Shown here in pieces: positions 55,026-63,838 of a stretch of DNA of 64,000 nt. How positions within the stretch are numbered: the first letter of the stretch is position 1; each line of letters starts with the position of its first letter. This DNA comes from Streptomyces sp. NBC_01335 (GTDB lineage: Bacteria > Actinomycetota > Actinomycetes > Streptomycetales > Streptomycetaceae), in the NCBI RefSeq assembly GCF_035953295.1, contig NZ_CP108370.1, positions 3,873,001 through 3,937,000 on the forward strand, in the 5' to 3' direction. The position numbers and the translations under genes are program-made. A model generated the notes under the pieces. That model was not told the DNA's origin and searched no databases. It worked only from the letters and a program-made list of their open reading frames with translations.

Positions 55026-55484
55026 ATGACCGCCACGGACCCCGCCATGACCGCCCTGTCCCAGGGGTGGTGCGCTCTTTCCCTGCTGCACGGAAGGATC
55101 GAGGCGCACATCGAGCGGGCCCTGCAGTCCGGTCACGACCTCAGCGTCCGCGAGTACTCCCTGCTGGACGTCCTCAGCCGGCAGCACCAGGGCCCGGGCG
55201 GCCATCTCCAGATGAAGCAGGTGGCCGACGCGGTCGTGCTGAGCCAGAGCGCCACCACGCGCCTGGTGACCCGCCTGGAGGACAGGGGACTGCTCACCCG
55301 GTATCTCTGCGACACGGACCGGCGGGGCATCTACACCGACGTGACCGAAGCGGGCCTCACCCTGCTCACCGAGGCCCGGCCCACCAATGACACCGCGCTG
55401 CGAGCCGCTCTGGACGAAGCGGCCGAGCACCCCGAACTGGCGCCGCTCGTCAGGGCGGTCGAGGGGCTCAAGGTCCCGGCGTAG
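55026..55484 (+). CDS. MarR-family regulator
   Basis: A 152-residue winged-HTH protein. The DNA-binding region is 'LQMKQVADAVVLSQSATTRLVTRLEDRGL' (in segments, about residues 61-89) with the wing 'DRRGIYTDVTEAGL'. It is divergent from the MFS exporter and likely represses it until a ligand binds. ATG 55026 follows GGAGGAGAG. The stop is followed by a partial duplication of the last codons (55469-55490 resembled by 55513-55534). Confidence 0.93.
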   Translation: MTATDPAMTALSQGWCALSLLHGRIEAHIERALQSGHDLSVREYSLLDVLSRQHQGPGGHLQMKQVADAVVLSQSATTRLVTRLEDRGLLTRYLCDTDRRGIYTDVTEAGLTLLTEARPTNDTALRAALDEAAEHPELAPLVRAVEGLKVPA

Positions 55485-55609
55485 GCACTCTTCCGCAGGG
55501 CGACTGGAGGACTCAAGGCCCCGGCGTAGGCGCTTTCCCGCTGATCAGAGGCGCCGCCCGCGCCGGGGAGCCGTGTTCCTCGCGGGACGCGCTGCGTAGG
55601 GTGCCGATC

Positions 55610-56062
55610 ATGACGGAACTGCTGATACGGCCCGCGACCTTGGCCGACGTCCCGGCCATCGTCTCGATGCTCGCCGATGATCCCCTGGGCGCGCACCGCG
55701 AGTCGCCCGACGACCTCTCACCGTACGAGAAGGCGTACCGCCGGCTCGCAGACGATGCCAACCAGCATCTGATGGTCGCCGTACGGGGCGACCGGGTAGT
55801 GGGCACGGCCCAGCTCACCGTCATCCCCGGCCTGTCGCGGCGTGGCGCCACCCGTTCCGTCATCGAGGGCGTCCGGGTGCACAGCGAGGAGCGGGGCAAC
55901 GGTCTCGGCACCCGGTTGATCCAGTGGGCCGTGGACGAATCCCGGCGCCAGGAGTGCCAGTTGGTCCAGCTGACCTCCGACGCGACCCGGACGGACGCGC
56001 ACCGCTTCTACGAACGTCTCGGCTTCACCCCGAGTCACCTGGGATTCAAACTCGCGCTCTGA
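55610..56062 (+). CDS. GNAT N-acetyltransferase
   Basis: A 150-residue acetyltransferase. The acetyl-CoA loop is 'VHSEERGNGLGTRLIQWA' (about residues 91-108), and the C-terminal 'RTDAHRFYERLGF' is motif B. Acceptor unknown. The ATG at 55610 was chosen. It converges with the serine hydrolase, with a parS palindrome between. Confidence 0.9.
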   Translation: MTELLIRPATLADVPAIVSMLADDPLGAHRESPDDLSPYEKAYRRLADDANQHLMVAVRGDRVVGTAQLTVIPGLSRRGATRSVIEGVRVHSEERGNGLGTRLIQWAVDESRRQECQLVQLTSDATRTDAHRFYERLGFTPSHLGFKLAL

Positions 56063-56088
56063 TAAGGCCGTTCACTGCCGGACCCCCA

Positions 56089-56120
56089 CGGTCCGGCGTT
56101 TCACGTGAAACGCCGGACCG
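56089..56120. terminator. parS core inside a perfect 32-bp palindrome, also terminator-like
   Basis: The core GTTTCACGTGAAAC (56098-56111) is extended by CGGTCCGGC and GCCGGACCG to a perfect 32-bp palindrome. It lies 27 bases after the GNAT stop and 25 bases beyond the stop of the convergent serine hydrolase, so as RNA it would also be a terminator hairpin. Confidence 0.88.
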
Positions 56121-56144
56121 GATGGGGCGGACCGGACACGACCC

Positions 56145-57527
56145 TCAGCGGGCCAGCCCGCGCCAGCCCTCCGGGTCCACACCGCCAGGGATGGCCGCCG
56201 CCGGGTCGTACGGCTCACGGGTGAAGACGAAGGAGCCCAGGTCCAGGTGGGCCACTGAGCCGTCGTCGCTCCGTACGATCCGCAGCCTCTCCCCCGCGTG
56301 GTACCCGCTGAGCCCGGTCCAACTGCCGTCCCGCTCCGCCCGGAACGTCGCACCCCGGCCGGACCCCGCCAGCGGAGCAAGCTCCAGATCGCGGTCGTCG
56401 AGCAGCTTCACCACGTACCGCTGGGTGCCCCAGTACCAGGGCCCCGTCAGGGCCAGCAGCTCCTGGTCGACCTCGGGCAGCGGGCGCCAGGGCTCTGGGA
56501 TACGGGGCTCCGCCTCCGCGACGATCCGCACGAGGTCCTGGGCCACCTCGGTGATGGGCGGCCCGGAGGTCGCGTTGGTGAGCACCACGGCGGCCACGTC
56601 GTCCTCCGCGCACACCCAGAGACAGGCCAGGAACCCGGGCAGTGAGCCGGAATGCCCGAACAGGGTGCGCCCGTCCCTGCGGACGACCTGGAGCCCGAGC
56701 CCGTACGTACCCGTCCAGTCACCGTTTTCGAGCGGCACCGAGGGAGCCCGCATCTCCCGGACCGAGGCGGCGCTCAGGACCCGGTCGTCCCCCTCGGCGA
56801 GGAAACCGGCGAAGGTGAGCAGGTCCCCCACGGTCGACCAGAGCTGCCCGGCCGGGGCCATCAGCCCCAGATCGTGGCTCGGCTCGGGCAACATCACGTC
56901 GGCCCAGGGGTGCACGGCCCAGCCTCCCGCGTGCGGAGCCTGGGGCCCCACGCTCGTACGACGCATCCCCAGCGGCTCCAGGATCTCGCGCCGCAGCAGC
57001 GCCTCCCAGGAGTCCCCGCGTACGGCCTCGACGAGCGAACCGAGCACGGTGTAGCCGGGGTTCGAGTAGTGATGCCGGAGACCGGCCGGGTGCCGGACGG
57101 GCTGCTCGCCGAGGACGGCGGCCAGGTCCGGGCGGGTCTCCCCGGGCGTCCGCTCCCACCACGGCGACGGGGTCTCGGCGGTGAGCCCGGCTCCGTGGCC
57201 GAGGAGCTGACGGATGCTCACGCCTCCGACTCCGGAGCCCGGCAGGTGCCTCTCCACCTGGTCGTCCAGATCGAGCAGCCCCTCGTCCCTCAGCCGGAGC
57301 ACCAGGACTGCCGTGAAGGTCTTGGTGATCGAGCCGATCCGGTACTGAGTGCCGCTGTCCGGCTCATGTCCGTCGACACAACTGCGCCCCCCGCTCCAGC
57401 CGATCCGCCCGTCCCGGAGCACCCCGGCCACCATCGAGGGGGTGCGCCCTTCCCGCTGGGCGGTCGCGGTGCGGTGCAGCAGGGCCCGGCGGGTGGCCGG
57501 CAGCAGTTCTTCGTTCCATGACGTCAT
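56145..57527 (-). CDS. serine hydrolase (beta-lactamase/DD-peptidase family)
   Basis: A 460-residue class C beta-lactamase-like protein. SxxK is in GSITKTF (S about 62), the YxN triad is 'HYSNPGYTVLGS', and 'FGHSGSLPG' carries the HxG motif. A C-terminal beta-rich extension follows from about residue 375. No signal peptide, so a cytoplasmic esterase or peptidase is likelier than an antibiotic-resistance enzyme. ATG 57527 lies inside a perfect 32-bp palindrome, pointing to tight control. Confidence 0.9.
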   Translation of the reverse strand: MTSWNEELLPATRRALLHRTATAQREGRTPSMVAGVLRDGRIGWSGGRSCVDGHEPDSGTQYRIGSITKTFTAVLVLRLRDEGLLDLDDQVERHLPGSGVGGVSIRQLLGHGAGLTAETPSPWWERTPGETRPDLAAVLGEQPVRHPAGLRHHYSNPGYTVLGSLVEAVRGDSWEALLRREILEPLGMRRTSVGPQAPHAGGWAVHPWADVMLPEPSHDLGLMAPAGQLWSTVGDLLTFAGFLAEGDDRVLSAASVREMRAPSVPLENGDWTGTYGLGLQVVRRDGRTLFGHSGSLPGFLACLWVCAEDDVAAVVLTNATSGPPITEVAQDLVRIVAEAEPRIPEPWRPLPEVDQELLALTGPWYWGTQRYVVKLLDDRDLELAPLAGSGRGATFRAERDGSWTGLSGYHAGERLRIVRSDDGSVAHLDLGSFVFTREPYDPAAAIPGGVDPEGWRGLAR

Positions 57528-57538
57528 GGAACGAAGAA
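57507..57538. promoter_or_regulatory. perfect 32-bp palindrome over the serine hydrolase start
   Basis: TTCTTCGTTCCATGAC (57507-57522) and its exact reverse complement (57523-57538). The start codon is within the arm. An operator or an mRNA hairpin that hides the start is possible. Confidence 0.85.
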
Positions 57539-57802
57539 TGGTCGAGAACGGCGCCGCCCCGCGACTCGATTCCGCGCCGAGGCGCCCGGGCCCGCACACC
57601 GGTCGGAGCACGTACGCGAGCCGGAGCACGTGCACCAGGCAGGGCGCCCGGGTCAGGGCGCGTGGGTCTGGGCACGTGGATCTGGGCGCGTGGATCTGGC
57701 ACGGACGAACCCTCGTGGGCCCGGGTGGCGGTGATGAGCCCGGTCAGCGAGGTGCGCACCTCCGGCCTTCCCTCGCCCGGTCCGGGAACCGACAGCGTCG
57801 GA

Positions 57803-59287
57803 TCAGGTCTGCGCCATGTCCACAAAGCGCGAGTAGTGCCCCTGGAAGGCCACCGTGATCGTCGCGGTGGGGCCGTTACGGTGCTTGGCGACGATCAGGT
57901 CCGCCTCGCCGGCGCGGGGCGATTCCTTCTCGTACGCGTCCTCACGGTGCAGCAGGATGACCATGTCGGCGTCCTGCTCGATGGAGCCGGACTCACGGAG
58001 GTCGGAGACCATCGGCTTCTTGTCCGTCCGCTGCTCGGGCCCTCGGTTCAGCTGGGAGAGCGCGATCACCGGGAGCTCCAGTTCCTTCGCGAGGAGCTTG
58101 AGGTTTCGGGACATGTCCGAGACCTCCTGCTGGCGGCTCTCGGCGCGCTTGGCGCCACCGGACTGCATCAGCTGGAGGTAGTCGATGACTACCAGCTTCA
58201 GGTCGTTGCGCTGCTTCAGACGACGGCACTTCGCCCGGATCTCCATCATGGAGAGGTTGGGCGAGTCGTCGATGTACAGCGGGGCCGCCGACACGTCCGG
58301 CATCCGCCGGGCCAGTCGCGTCCAGTCCTCGTCCGTCATCGTGCCCGAGCGCATGTGGTGCAGCGCCACCCGTGCCTCCGCCGAGAGCAGACGCATCGCG
58401 ATCTCGTTCCGCCCCATTTCCAGGGAGAAGATCACGCTCGGAAGGTTGCCCTTGATCGAGCAGGCACGGGCGAAGTCCAGCGCCAGGGTCGACTTACCCA
58501 TGGCGGGACGGGCGGCGATGACGATCATCTGACCGGGGTGCAGGCCGTTGGTCAGCGCGTCGAGATCGGTGAACCCGGTGGGGACACCGGTCATCTCCCC
58601 GCTGCGGGAGCCGATCGCCTCGATCTCGTCGAGCGCCCCCTCCATGATGTCGCCGAGCGGCAGATAGTCCTCGCTGGTGCGCTGCTCGGTGACGGCGTAG
58701 ATCTCGGCCTGGGCGGAGTTGACGATCTCGTCGACGTCTCCGTCGGCCGCGTAGCCCATCTGTGTGATCTTCGTACCCGCTTCGACCAGGCGGCGCAGGA
58801 CGGCACGCTCATGGACGATCTCGGCGTAGTACGAGGCGTTCGCCGCGGTCGGCACCGACTGGACGAGGGTGTGGAGGTACGGAGCGCCGCCGACCTTGGT
58901 GATCTCGCCGCGCCGGACCAGCTCGGCGGCGACCGTGATCGGGTCGGCCGGCTCACCCTTGGCGTAGAGATCGAGGATGGCCGTGAAGACGGTCTCGTGG
59001 GCGGGGCGGTAGAAGTCGTGCCCCTTGATGACCTCCACGACCTCCGCGATGGCGTCCTTGGAGAGCAGCATGCCGCCGAGCACCGACTGCTCGGCATCCA
59101 GGTCCTGCGGGGGAACCCGCTCGAACCCCGGAGAGCCCGAGTCCCAGCCGCTGTCGCGGCCCCGGTCGTGCTGGTCGTCCCGTCCGCCGCGCTCACCGCG
59201 CTCACCGCGACGCTGGCGGGAGACAGGCAGCCGGTCACTGGGACCGACGTCGGCCCAGGGCTCGTCCAAAGGCTCGGGAATGCTCAC
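57803..59287 (-). CDS. dnaB: replicative DNA helicase DnaB
   Basis: A 494-residue helicase. The N-terminal domain (about residues 50-155, 'PPQDLDAEQSVLGGMLLSKDA') mediates contact with DnaG. The RecA-like motor has Walker A ARPAMGKSTLALDFA near residue 255, Walker B 'LVVIDYLQLM', and 'LSQLNRGPEQR'. No intein interrupts it, and it is unsplit. The start is GTG 59287 with GGAGGAGG 7 bases upstream; a more upstream ATG (59326) lacks a ribosome-binding site. A DnaA-box cluster lies in the upstream gap. Confidence 0.97.
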   Translation of the reverse strand: MSIPEPLDEPWADVGPSDRLPVSRQRRGERGERGGRDDQHDRGRDSGWDSGSPGFERVPPQDLDAEQSVLGGMLLSKDAIAEVVEVIKGHDFYRPAHETVFTAILDLYAKGEPADPITVAAELVRRGEITKVGGAPYLHTLVQSVPTAANASYYAEIVHERAVLRRLVEAGTKITQMGYAADGDVDEIVNSAQAEIYAVTEQRTSEDYLPLGDIMEGALDEIEAIGSRSGEMTGVPTGFTDLDALTNGLHPGQMIVIAARPAMGKSTLALDFARACSIKGNLPSVIFSLEMGRNEIAMRLLSAEARVALHHMRSGTMTDEDWTRLARRMPDVSAAPLYIDDSPNLSMMEIRAKCRRLKQRNDLKLVVIDYLQLMQSGGAKRAESRQQEVSDMSRNLKLLAKELELPVIALSQLNRGPEQRTDKKPMVSDLRESGSIEQDADMVILLHREDAYEKESPRAGEADLIVAKHRNGPTATITVAFQGHYSRFVDMAQT

Positions 59288-59745
59288 CGGGCCACCTCCT
59301 CCCGTCCGCTTCGCGGACCTAGCCATGCCACTCTTTCTTACGGCACGGCACCGACAAACAGGACACCCGACTCCGCTTCCGGCGCTTCGATTTCAACGCG
59401 TTCGAGGGCACGGTCGGAGTACGGGCGACGGTCCACGGTAGGCCGCTCCGCACCGTCAGCCAATCCGGTTATCCACAGGGCATGTGGACGACGGACCAGA
59501 TGCTGTGGAGAAGTCCGCCGATCCTGTGCACGGACCGGGGGACAGCGCTGTGGACAAACTCATAGCATCGGCGTGCGCACACCTCTGACCTGGGTTTTTT
59601 CCGTCCACGGACTGTGGGGGAGAAAAACTTTCCCGCTTCGCTCAAGATCATCGCGAACGGCGCGTGGCCCAGCACACAGGCCCTGGAAAAGTAAGGATCA
59701 GAAAGGGCTTGCATGTATTACCTGTGGAAGATTGGATTGGCTCTC
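59288..59745. other. dnaB-MATE divergent gap with DnaA boxes
   Basis: A 458-base gap. It contains four DnaA boxes (59469-59557), an AT-rich stretch (about 59590-59720), and presumably both divergent promoters. No gene seen. Confidence 0.7.
59469..59557. promoter_or_regulatory. DnaA-box cluster upstream of dnaB
   Basis: TTATCCACA at 59469-59477, then minus-strand boxes TCGTCCACA (59483-59491), TTCTCCACA (59504-59512) and TTGTCCACA (59549-59557): four in 89 bases. DnaA may both be titrated here and regulate dnaB. It could be the equivalent of cluster H24 of S. coelicolor. Confidence 0.8.
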
Positions 59746-61083
59746 ATGACCAAGGCCCTCGCGACAACCGCATCCGGTCGCCGACGGCACGACCGAGAGA
59801 TCATCTCGCTCGCCGTGCCCGCCTTCGGCGCACTCGTGGCCGAGCCCCTCTTCCTCATGGTGGACAGCGCGATCGTGGGCCACCTCGGCACCCGGCAACT
59901 GGCCGGGCTCGGCGTTTCCGCCGCTCTCCTGTCGACCGCCGTCAGCGTCTTCGTCTTCCTCGCCTACGCCACCACGGCCGCTGTCGCCCGCCGCCTCGGC
60001 GCGGGCGATCTCGCCTCCGCGATCCGGCAGGGCATGGACGGCATCTGGCTCGCTCTGCTCCTCGGCGCCCTGGTGGTCGCCGCCGTTCTCCCCACCGCCC
60101 CATGGATCGTCGACGCCTTCGGCACTTCCTCGACGGCGGCCCCGTACGCGACGACCTATCTCCGCATCTCGACGCTCGGGATACCGGCCATGCTCGTCGT
60201 GCTGGCGGCGACCGGGGTGCTGCGCGGACTCCAGGACACCCGCACCCCGCTCTACGTCGCCATCGGTGGCTTCTCCGCCAACGCCATCCTCAACGCGGTC
60301 CTGGTCTACGGCGCGGGCCTCGGCATCGCGGGGTCCGCCTGGGGCACCGTGATCGCGCAGCTGGGCATGGCCGCCGCCTACCTGACCGTGGTCGTCCGGG
60401 GAGCCCGTCGGCACAAGGCATCGCTCCGCCCCGACGCGGCGGGCATCCGTGCGAACGCCCAGGCCGGGGTCCCGCTGCTGATCCGCACTCTCTCGCTGCG
60501 TGCGGTGCTGGTCATCGCCACCGCGGTCGCCGCCCGTCTCGGCGACGTGGACATCGCGGCTCACCAGATCGTCCTCTCGCTCTGGACTCTGACCGCCTTC
60601 GCCCTGGACGCCATCGCCATCGCCGGCCAGGCGATCATCGGGCGCTATCTCGGCGCCGACGACGCGAAGGGTGCGCGTGAGGCGTGTCGTCGAATGGTGG
60701 AGTGGGGCCTCGCCGCAGGGGTGGTACTCGGGGTGCTCATCGTGGTCGCGCGGCCCCTCTTCATCCCGCTCTTCACCAGCGACTCCTCCGTACGCGACAC
60801 CCTGCTGCCCGCACTGCTGGTGGTGGCGGTCTCCCAGCCGATCGCGGGCGTGGTCTTCATCCTGGACGGCGTACTCATGGGCGCCGGTGACGGGCGCTAC
60901 CTGGCGCTGGCCATGCTCGTCACCCTGGCCGTCTTCGCACCGGTCGCGCTGCTGATCCCCACCCTCGGCGGCGGTCTCACCGCACTCTGGTGGGCCATGG
61001 ACCTGATGATGGCCGTCCGGCTGATCACCCTCTGGCTGCGCGCCCGCTCGGGACGCTGGGTCGTCACCGGCGCCACCCGCTGA
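59746..61083 (+). CDS. MATE-family efflux transporter (DinF-like)
   Basis: A 445-residue protein with 12 helices in two homologous halves. 'PLFLMVDSAIVGHLGTRQLAG' (helix 1-2) is the MATE hallmark. It exports cationic drugs or metabolites with Na+ or H+. The start may be ATG 59746 (as in related proteins) or ATG 59713, which has the better AAAGGG 6 bases upstream. Adjacent to dnaB and the rpsF operon, the conserved Streptomyces order. Confidence 0.93.
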   Translation: MTKALATTASGRRRHDREIISLAVPAFGALVAEPLFLMVDSAIVGHLGTRQLAGLGVSAALLSTAVSVFVFLAYATTAAVARRLGAGDLASAIRQGMDGIWLALLLGALVVAAVLPTAPWIVDAFGTSSTAAPYATTYLRISTLGIPAMLVVLAATGVLRGLQDTRTPLYVAIGGFSANAILNAVLVYGAGLGIAGSAWGTVIAQLGMAAAYLTVVVRGARRHKASLRPDAAGIRANAQAGVPLLIRTLSLRAVLVIATAVAARLGDVDIAAHQIVLSLWTLTAFALDAIAIAGQAIIGRYLGADDAKGAREACRRMVEWGLAAGVVLGVLIVVARPLFIPLFTSDSSVRDTLLPALLVVAVSQPIAGVVFILDGVLMGAGDGRYLALAMLVTLAVFAPVALLIPTLGGGLTALWWAMDLMMAVRLITLWLRARSGRWVVTGATR

Positions 61084-61101
61084 CCCGGAGGCCAGGGGGC
61101 G

Positions 61102-61137
61102 GAGCTCAAGGGCTGCTCAGAGCTCAAGGGCTGCTCA
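61102..61137. repeat. perfect 18-bp tandem duplication
   Basis: GAGCTCAAGGGCTGCTCA at 61102-61119 is repeated exactly at 61120-61137, in the MATE-rplI gap. Confidence 0.9.
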
Positions 61138-61168
61138 GTGAGACAGGGGCCTGGAGCCGAAAGGCCAC

Positions 61169-61182
61169 GTTTCACGTGAAAC
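61169..61182. promoter_or_regulatory. parS site
   Basis: GTTTCACGTGAAAC, a perfect core, 86 bases after the MATE stop. Confidence 0.95.
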
Positions 61183-61207
61183 AGCCGACCCTTCCGCAGA
61201 AGGCCAT

Positions 61208-61221
61208 GTTTCACGTGAAAC
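61208..61221. promoter_or_regulatory. parS site
   Basis: GTTTCACGTGAAAC, a perfect core, 39 bases from the previous copy. The pair probably nucleates ParB together. Confidence 0.95.
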
Positions 61222-61262
61222 GAGCTCATTGAAGCGACGTCACTGAAACGACCTCACTGAAA
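61221..61262. repeat. three 14-bp direct repeats next to parS
   Basis: CGAGCTCATTGAAG, CGACGTCACTGAAA and CGACCTCACTGAAA follow the second parS without gaps. Confidence 0.8.
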
Positions 61263-61266
61263 CGAC

Positions 61267-61298
61267 GAAGGGCCGTACCCCGCGGGGTACGGCCCTTC
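61267..61298. terminator. terminator of the rpsF operon
   Basis: A perfect 32-bp palindrome (arms GAAGGGCCGTACCCCG and its complement) 28 bases beyond the rplI stop. Confidence 0.93.
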
Positions 61299-61325
61299 AC
61301 CTGACTAACTCGTACGAGCACTGCC

Positions 61326-61772
61326 TCAGGCAGCGACAACCTCGACGCCGAGCTGCGCCGCAACCTCAGGGTGCAGGCGCACGGACACCTGGTGTCCGCC
61401 AAGGGTCTTGATCGGCGAACCGAACTCGACACGACGCTTGTCGACCTCCGGGCCACCGGCAGCCTTGATCGCCGAGGCGACGTCGGCCGGGGTGACGGAG
61501 CCGAAGAGGCGGCCGGCGTCGCCGGAGCGAACAGCCAGACGGACCTTCACGGACTCGAGCTTGGCCTTGATCTCGTTGGCCTGCTCGATCGTCGCGATCT
61601 CGTGGATCTTGCGGGCGCGGCGGATCTGCGCCACGTCCTTCTCGCCGCCCTTGGTCCAGCGAATGGCAAAGCCACGCGGGACCAGGTAGTTGCGAGCGTA
61701 TCCGTCCTTGACGTCGACGACGTCGCCGGCGGCACCGAGGCCAGTGACCTCGTGGGTGAGGATGATCTTCAT
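61326..61772 (-). CDS. rplI: 50S ribosomal protein L9
   Basis: A 148-residue protein. The N-terminal domain starts [30 protein letters not shown] (in segments) and the C-terminal domain lies after a long central helix. It binds 23S rRNA at the L1 stalk base and helps keep the reading frame. Last gene of rpsF-ssb-rpsR-rplI. Confidence 0.97.
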   Translation of the reverse strand: MKIILTHEVTGLGAAGDVVDVKDGYARNYLVPRGFAIRWTKGGEKDVAQIRRARKIHEIATIEQANEIKAKLESVKVRLAVRSGDAGRLFGSVTPADVASAIKAAGGPEVDKRRVEFGSPIKTLGGHQVSVRLHPEVAAQLGVEVVAA

Positions 61773-61790
61773 GTTTGCGTCACCCTTCCC

Positions 61791-62027
61791 TTATCGCGCG
61801 GTGGACGTGTAGGGCAGCAGCGCCATCTCACGGCTGTTCTTGACTGCCGTGGCGACGTCACGCTGGTGCTGCGTGCAGTTGCCGGTAACGCGGCGGGCAC
61901 GGATCTTGCCGCGGTCGGAAATGAACTTCCGCAGCATGTTCGTGTCCTTGTAGTCCACGTACTGGGTCTTGTCCTTGCAGAACGCGCAGACCTTCTTCTT
62001 AGGCTTGCGCACAGGCGGCTTCGCCAT
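61791..62027 (-). CDS. rpsR: 30S ribosomal protein S18 (cysteine-containing form)
   Basis: A 78-residue protein. '[20 protein letters not shown]' has two N-terminal cysteines; a canonical four-cysteine zinc-binding form would have a further pair, here '[11 protein letters not shown]' supplies one cysteine and histidine. It thus looks like the primary, possibly zinc-binding (C+) type. Pairs with S6 on the small subunit platform. 18 bases before rplI. Confidence 0.96.
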   Translation of the reverse strand: MAKPPVRKPKKKVCAFCKDKTQYVDYKDTNMLRKFISDRGKIRARRVTGNCTQHQRDVATAVKNSREMALLPYTSTAR

Positions 62028-62071
62028 GGTGTTTCTCCTGTGTGATCAAGAAGTGGGGGTACGAGCCAGAC

Positions 62072-62674
62072 CTAGAAAGGAGGCTCGTCCGAGTAGCCGC
62101 CGCCGCTGGAACCGCCGGAGCTTCCGCCCCAGCCGCCCTGCTGGCCCCCGCCCTGCTGGCCGCCGGAGGGTGCGCCGGTTGCCCACGGGTCGGCGTCGGG
62201 AGCGCCGCCGCCGCCCTGCTGGCCACCGCCACTGGGACCGCCGCCCCAGTTGCCGCCGCCCTGCTGGCCGCCGCCGTATCCACCCTGGCCGCCGCCCTGG
62301 CCACCGCGACCTGCGGTCTTGGTGACCTTGGCCGTGGCGCTCTTCAAGCTGGGGCCGACCTCGTCGACATCCAGCTCGTAGACCGTGCGCTTGATGCCCT
62401 CACGGTCCTCGTAGGACCGCTGCTTCAGCCGGCCCTGCACAATGACGCGCATGCCTCGCTGAAGCGACTCCGCGACGTTCTCCGCCGCCTGACGCCAGAC
62501 CGAGCAGGTGAGGAACAGGCCTTCGCCGTCCTTCCACTCATTGGTCTGCCGATCGAAGATGCGGGGTGTGGACGCGACACGGAACTTCGCGACCGCCGCA
62601 CCGGACGAGGTGAAGCGCAGCTCGGGGTCGTCGACGAGATTGCCGACGACCGTGATGACGGTCTCGCCTGCCAT
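62072..62674 (-). CDS. ssb: single-stranded DNA-binding protein
   Basis: A 200-residue essential SSB. The OB fold is residues about 1-110 ([21 protein letters not shown]), a glycine/glutamine-rich linker with GGGQ repeats follows from about 125, and the acidic tip is 'DEPPF', which recruits partner proteins. Between rpsF and rpsR, as is usual. It acts with DnaB, encoded nearby, at the fork. Confidence 0.97.
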   Translation of the reverse strand: MAGETVITVVGNLVDDPELRFTSSGAAVAKFRVASTPRIFDRQTNEWKDGEGLFLTCSVWRQAAENVAESLQRGMRVIVQGRLKQRSYEDREGIKRTVYELDVDEVGPSLKSATAKVTKTAGRGGQGGGQGGYGGGQQGGGNWGGGPSGGGQQGGGGAPDADPWATGAPSGGQQGGGQQGGWGGSSGGSSGGGYSDEPPF

Positions 62675-62745
62675 GGATGAACCTCTCGGCGGGGATTGCT
62701 TGCTGCTTGCTGCTACTCGAACCCGATGACCGCTGAGCTAGATGC

Positions 62746-63036
62746 TCAGTGGGTCTCGGGACGGAGGACCTTGGTCCGGAGGACCGACTCGTTCAGGTTC
62801 ATCTGGCGGTCGAGCTCCTTGACGACCGCAGGCTCGGCCTGCAGGTCGAGGACCGAGTAGATGCCCTCGGGCTTCTTCTTGATCTCGTAAGCGAGCCGAC
62901 GACGGCCCCAGGTGTCGACCTTCTCAACCTTTCCGTTGCCCTCGCGGACGACGGAGAGGAAGTTCTCGATCAGGGGAGAGACAGCGCGCTCCTCCAGATC
63001 GGGGTCGAGGATGACCATCACCTCGTAGTGACGCAT
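62746..63036 (-). CDS. rpsF: 30S ribosomal protein S6
   Basis: A 96-residue protein. [17 protein letters not shown] begins the fold and '[19 protein letters not shown]' the RNA-binding strand. I placed the start at 63036 because AAAGGAGG lies a short distance upstream. First gene of the operon, divergent from a small membrane protein gene. Confidence 0.97.
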   Translation of the reverse strand: MRHYEVMVILDPDLEERAVSPLIENFLSVVREGNGKVEKVDTWGRRRLAYEIKKKPEGIYSVLDLQAEPAVVKELDRQMNLNESVLRTKVLRPETH

Positions 63037-63313
63037 GTGGAACCCACCTCCTTTGGACTCAGCGGCCACGGTCGTTCCGTGGCAGGAGGGTCGTGATGCG
63101 TAGGCATCGGTGTCCGTCGGGTGAAACAGCGGACTCGGCAGGCTCCTCGGAGGGAGGGCCGCCGGGCAGGCTCAAGGCAGACACCGGTGCAGACCGTACA
63201 GACTACCTGCCGTGGACCCCCGGGTTGAAATCCAGGGCCAAGGATGCGCAATCTGTACATATCGGATGTGAGCGGCGTCTCAGCGCGCCGCCCCTTCGGC
63301 AGGAGGCACTTTC

Positions 63314-63640
63314 ATGGCCCAGGTAGCGCACACCCGCCCGCGGAACCGCCCCACCGGCTCCCTCTTCGCCACGGACGGCAGGCCCCATCCGCTCCAGGAC
63401 ACCCTGATGGTGGTGACCGGGGTCCTCGGCGTCCTCGCGTTCGTGACCGCCATGTTCCACAACCTGCACCTGCTCAGCTCGTGGGCCGGGCTCATCGGCA
63501 TCCTCGTCGGCGGCTACGGGATGTGGATCTCCAGGACGACCTGGGAGCGGTTCGCCCTGATCATGGGGATCGGCTCCTCGGCAGTCGGCTTCTACCTCGG
63601 AATGGCCCACGGAGGACTGTTCGGCGGCGTGGTCAGCTGA
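63314..63640 (+). CDS. small uncharacterised membrane protein
   Basis: A 108-residue protein with three helices (about residues 30-48, 54-73 and 79-100), beginning with a hydrophilic 'HTRPRNRPTGSLFATDGRPHP'. AGGAGG lies 7 bases before the ATG at 63314. Conserved at this place in Streptomyces; no known function. Divergent from rpsF. Confidence 0.85.
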   Translation: MAQVAHTRPRNRPTGSLFATDGRPHPLQDTLMVVTGVLGVLAFVTAMFHNLHLLSSWAGLIGILVGGYGMWISRTTWERFALIMGIGSSAVGFYLGMAHGGLFGGVVS

Positions 63641-63838
63641 CCACCGCGTTCCCGGCCTCGGCCGCTCCACCGCGTTCTCGTCAGGGCCCCGGCGGCAACC
63701 CCGCCAGGGCCCTTGCGGCACCGGCTCGCGGCCAAGTGCCGTACGGGCCAGAACGGGCGCTCCCCGCTCACAGTAGGCTTCGGCGCGAGAGCCGGAGCCC
63801 CTGACCGATGGGGACACACCTGCCGAGGAGCGCCCCGC

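Noticed and set aside
57803..59287. Intein in DnaB
   Set aside because: Actinobacterial DnaB often carries an intein, but Walker A and flanking motifs are continuous and the length is normal.
62711..62740. tRNA-like fragment on the minus strand (TAGCTCAGCGGT then GGGTTCGAGT)
   Set aside because: D-arm- and T-arm-like words are only a few bases apart. There is no acceptor stem, anticodon arm or full-length fold, so it is a chance match in the rpsF-ssb spacer.
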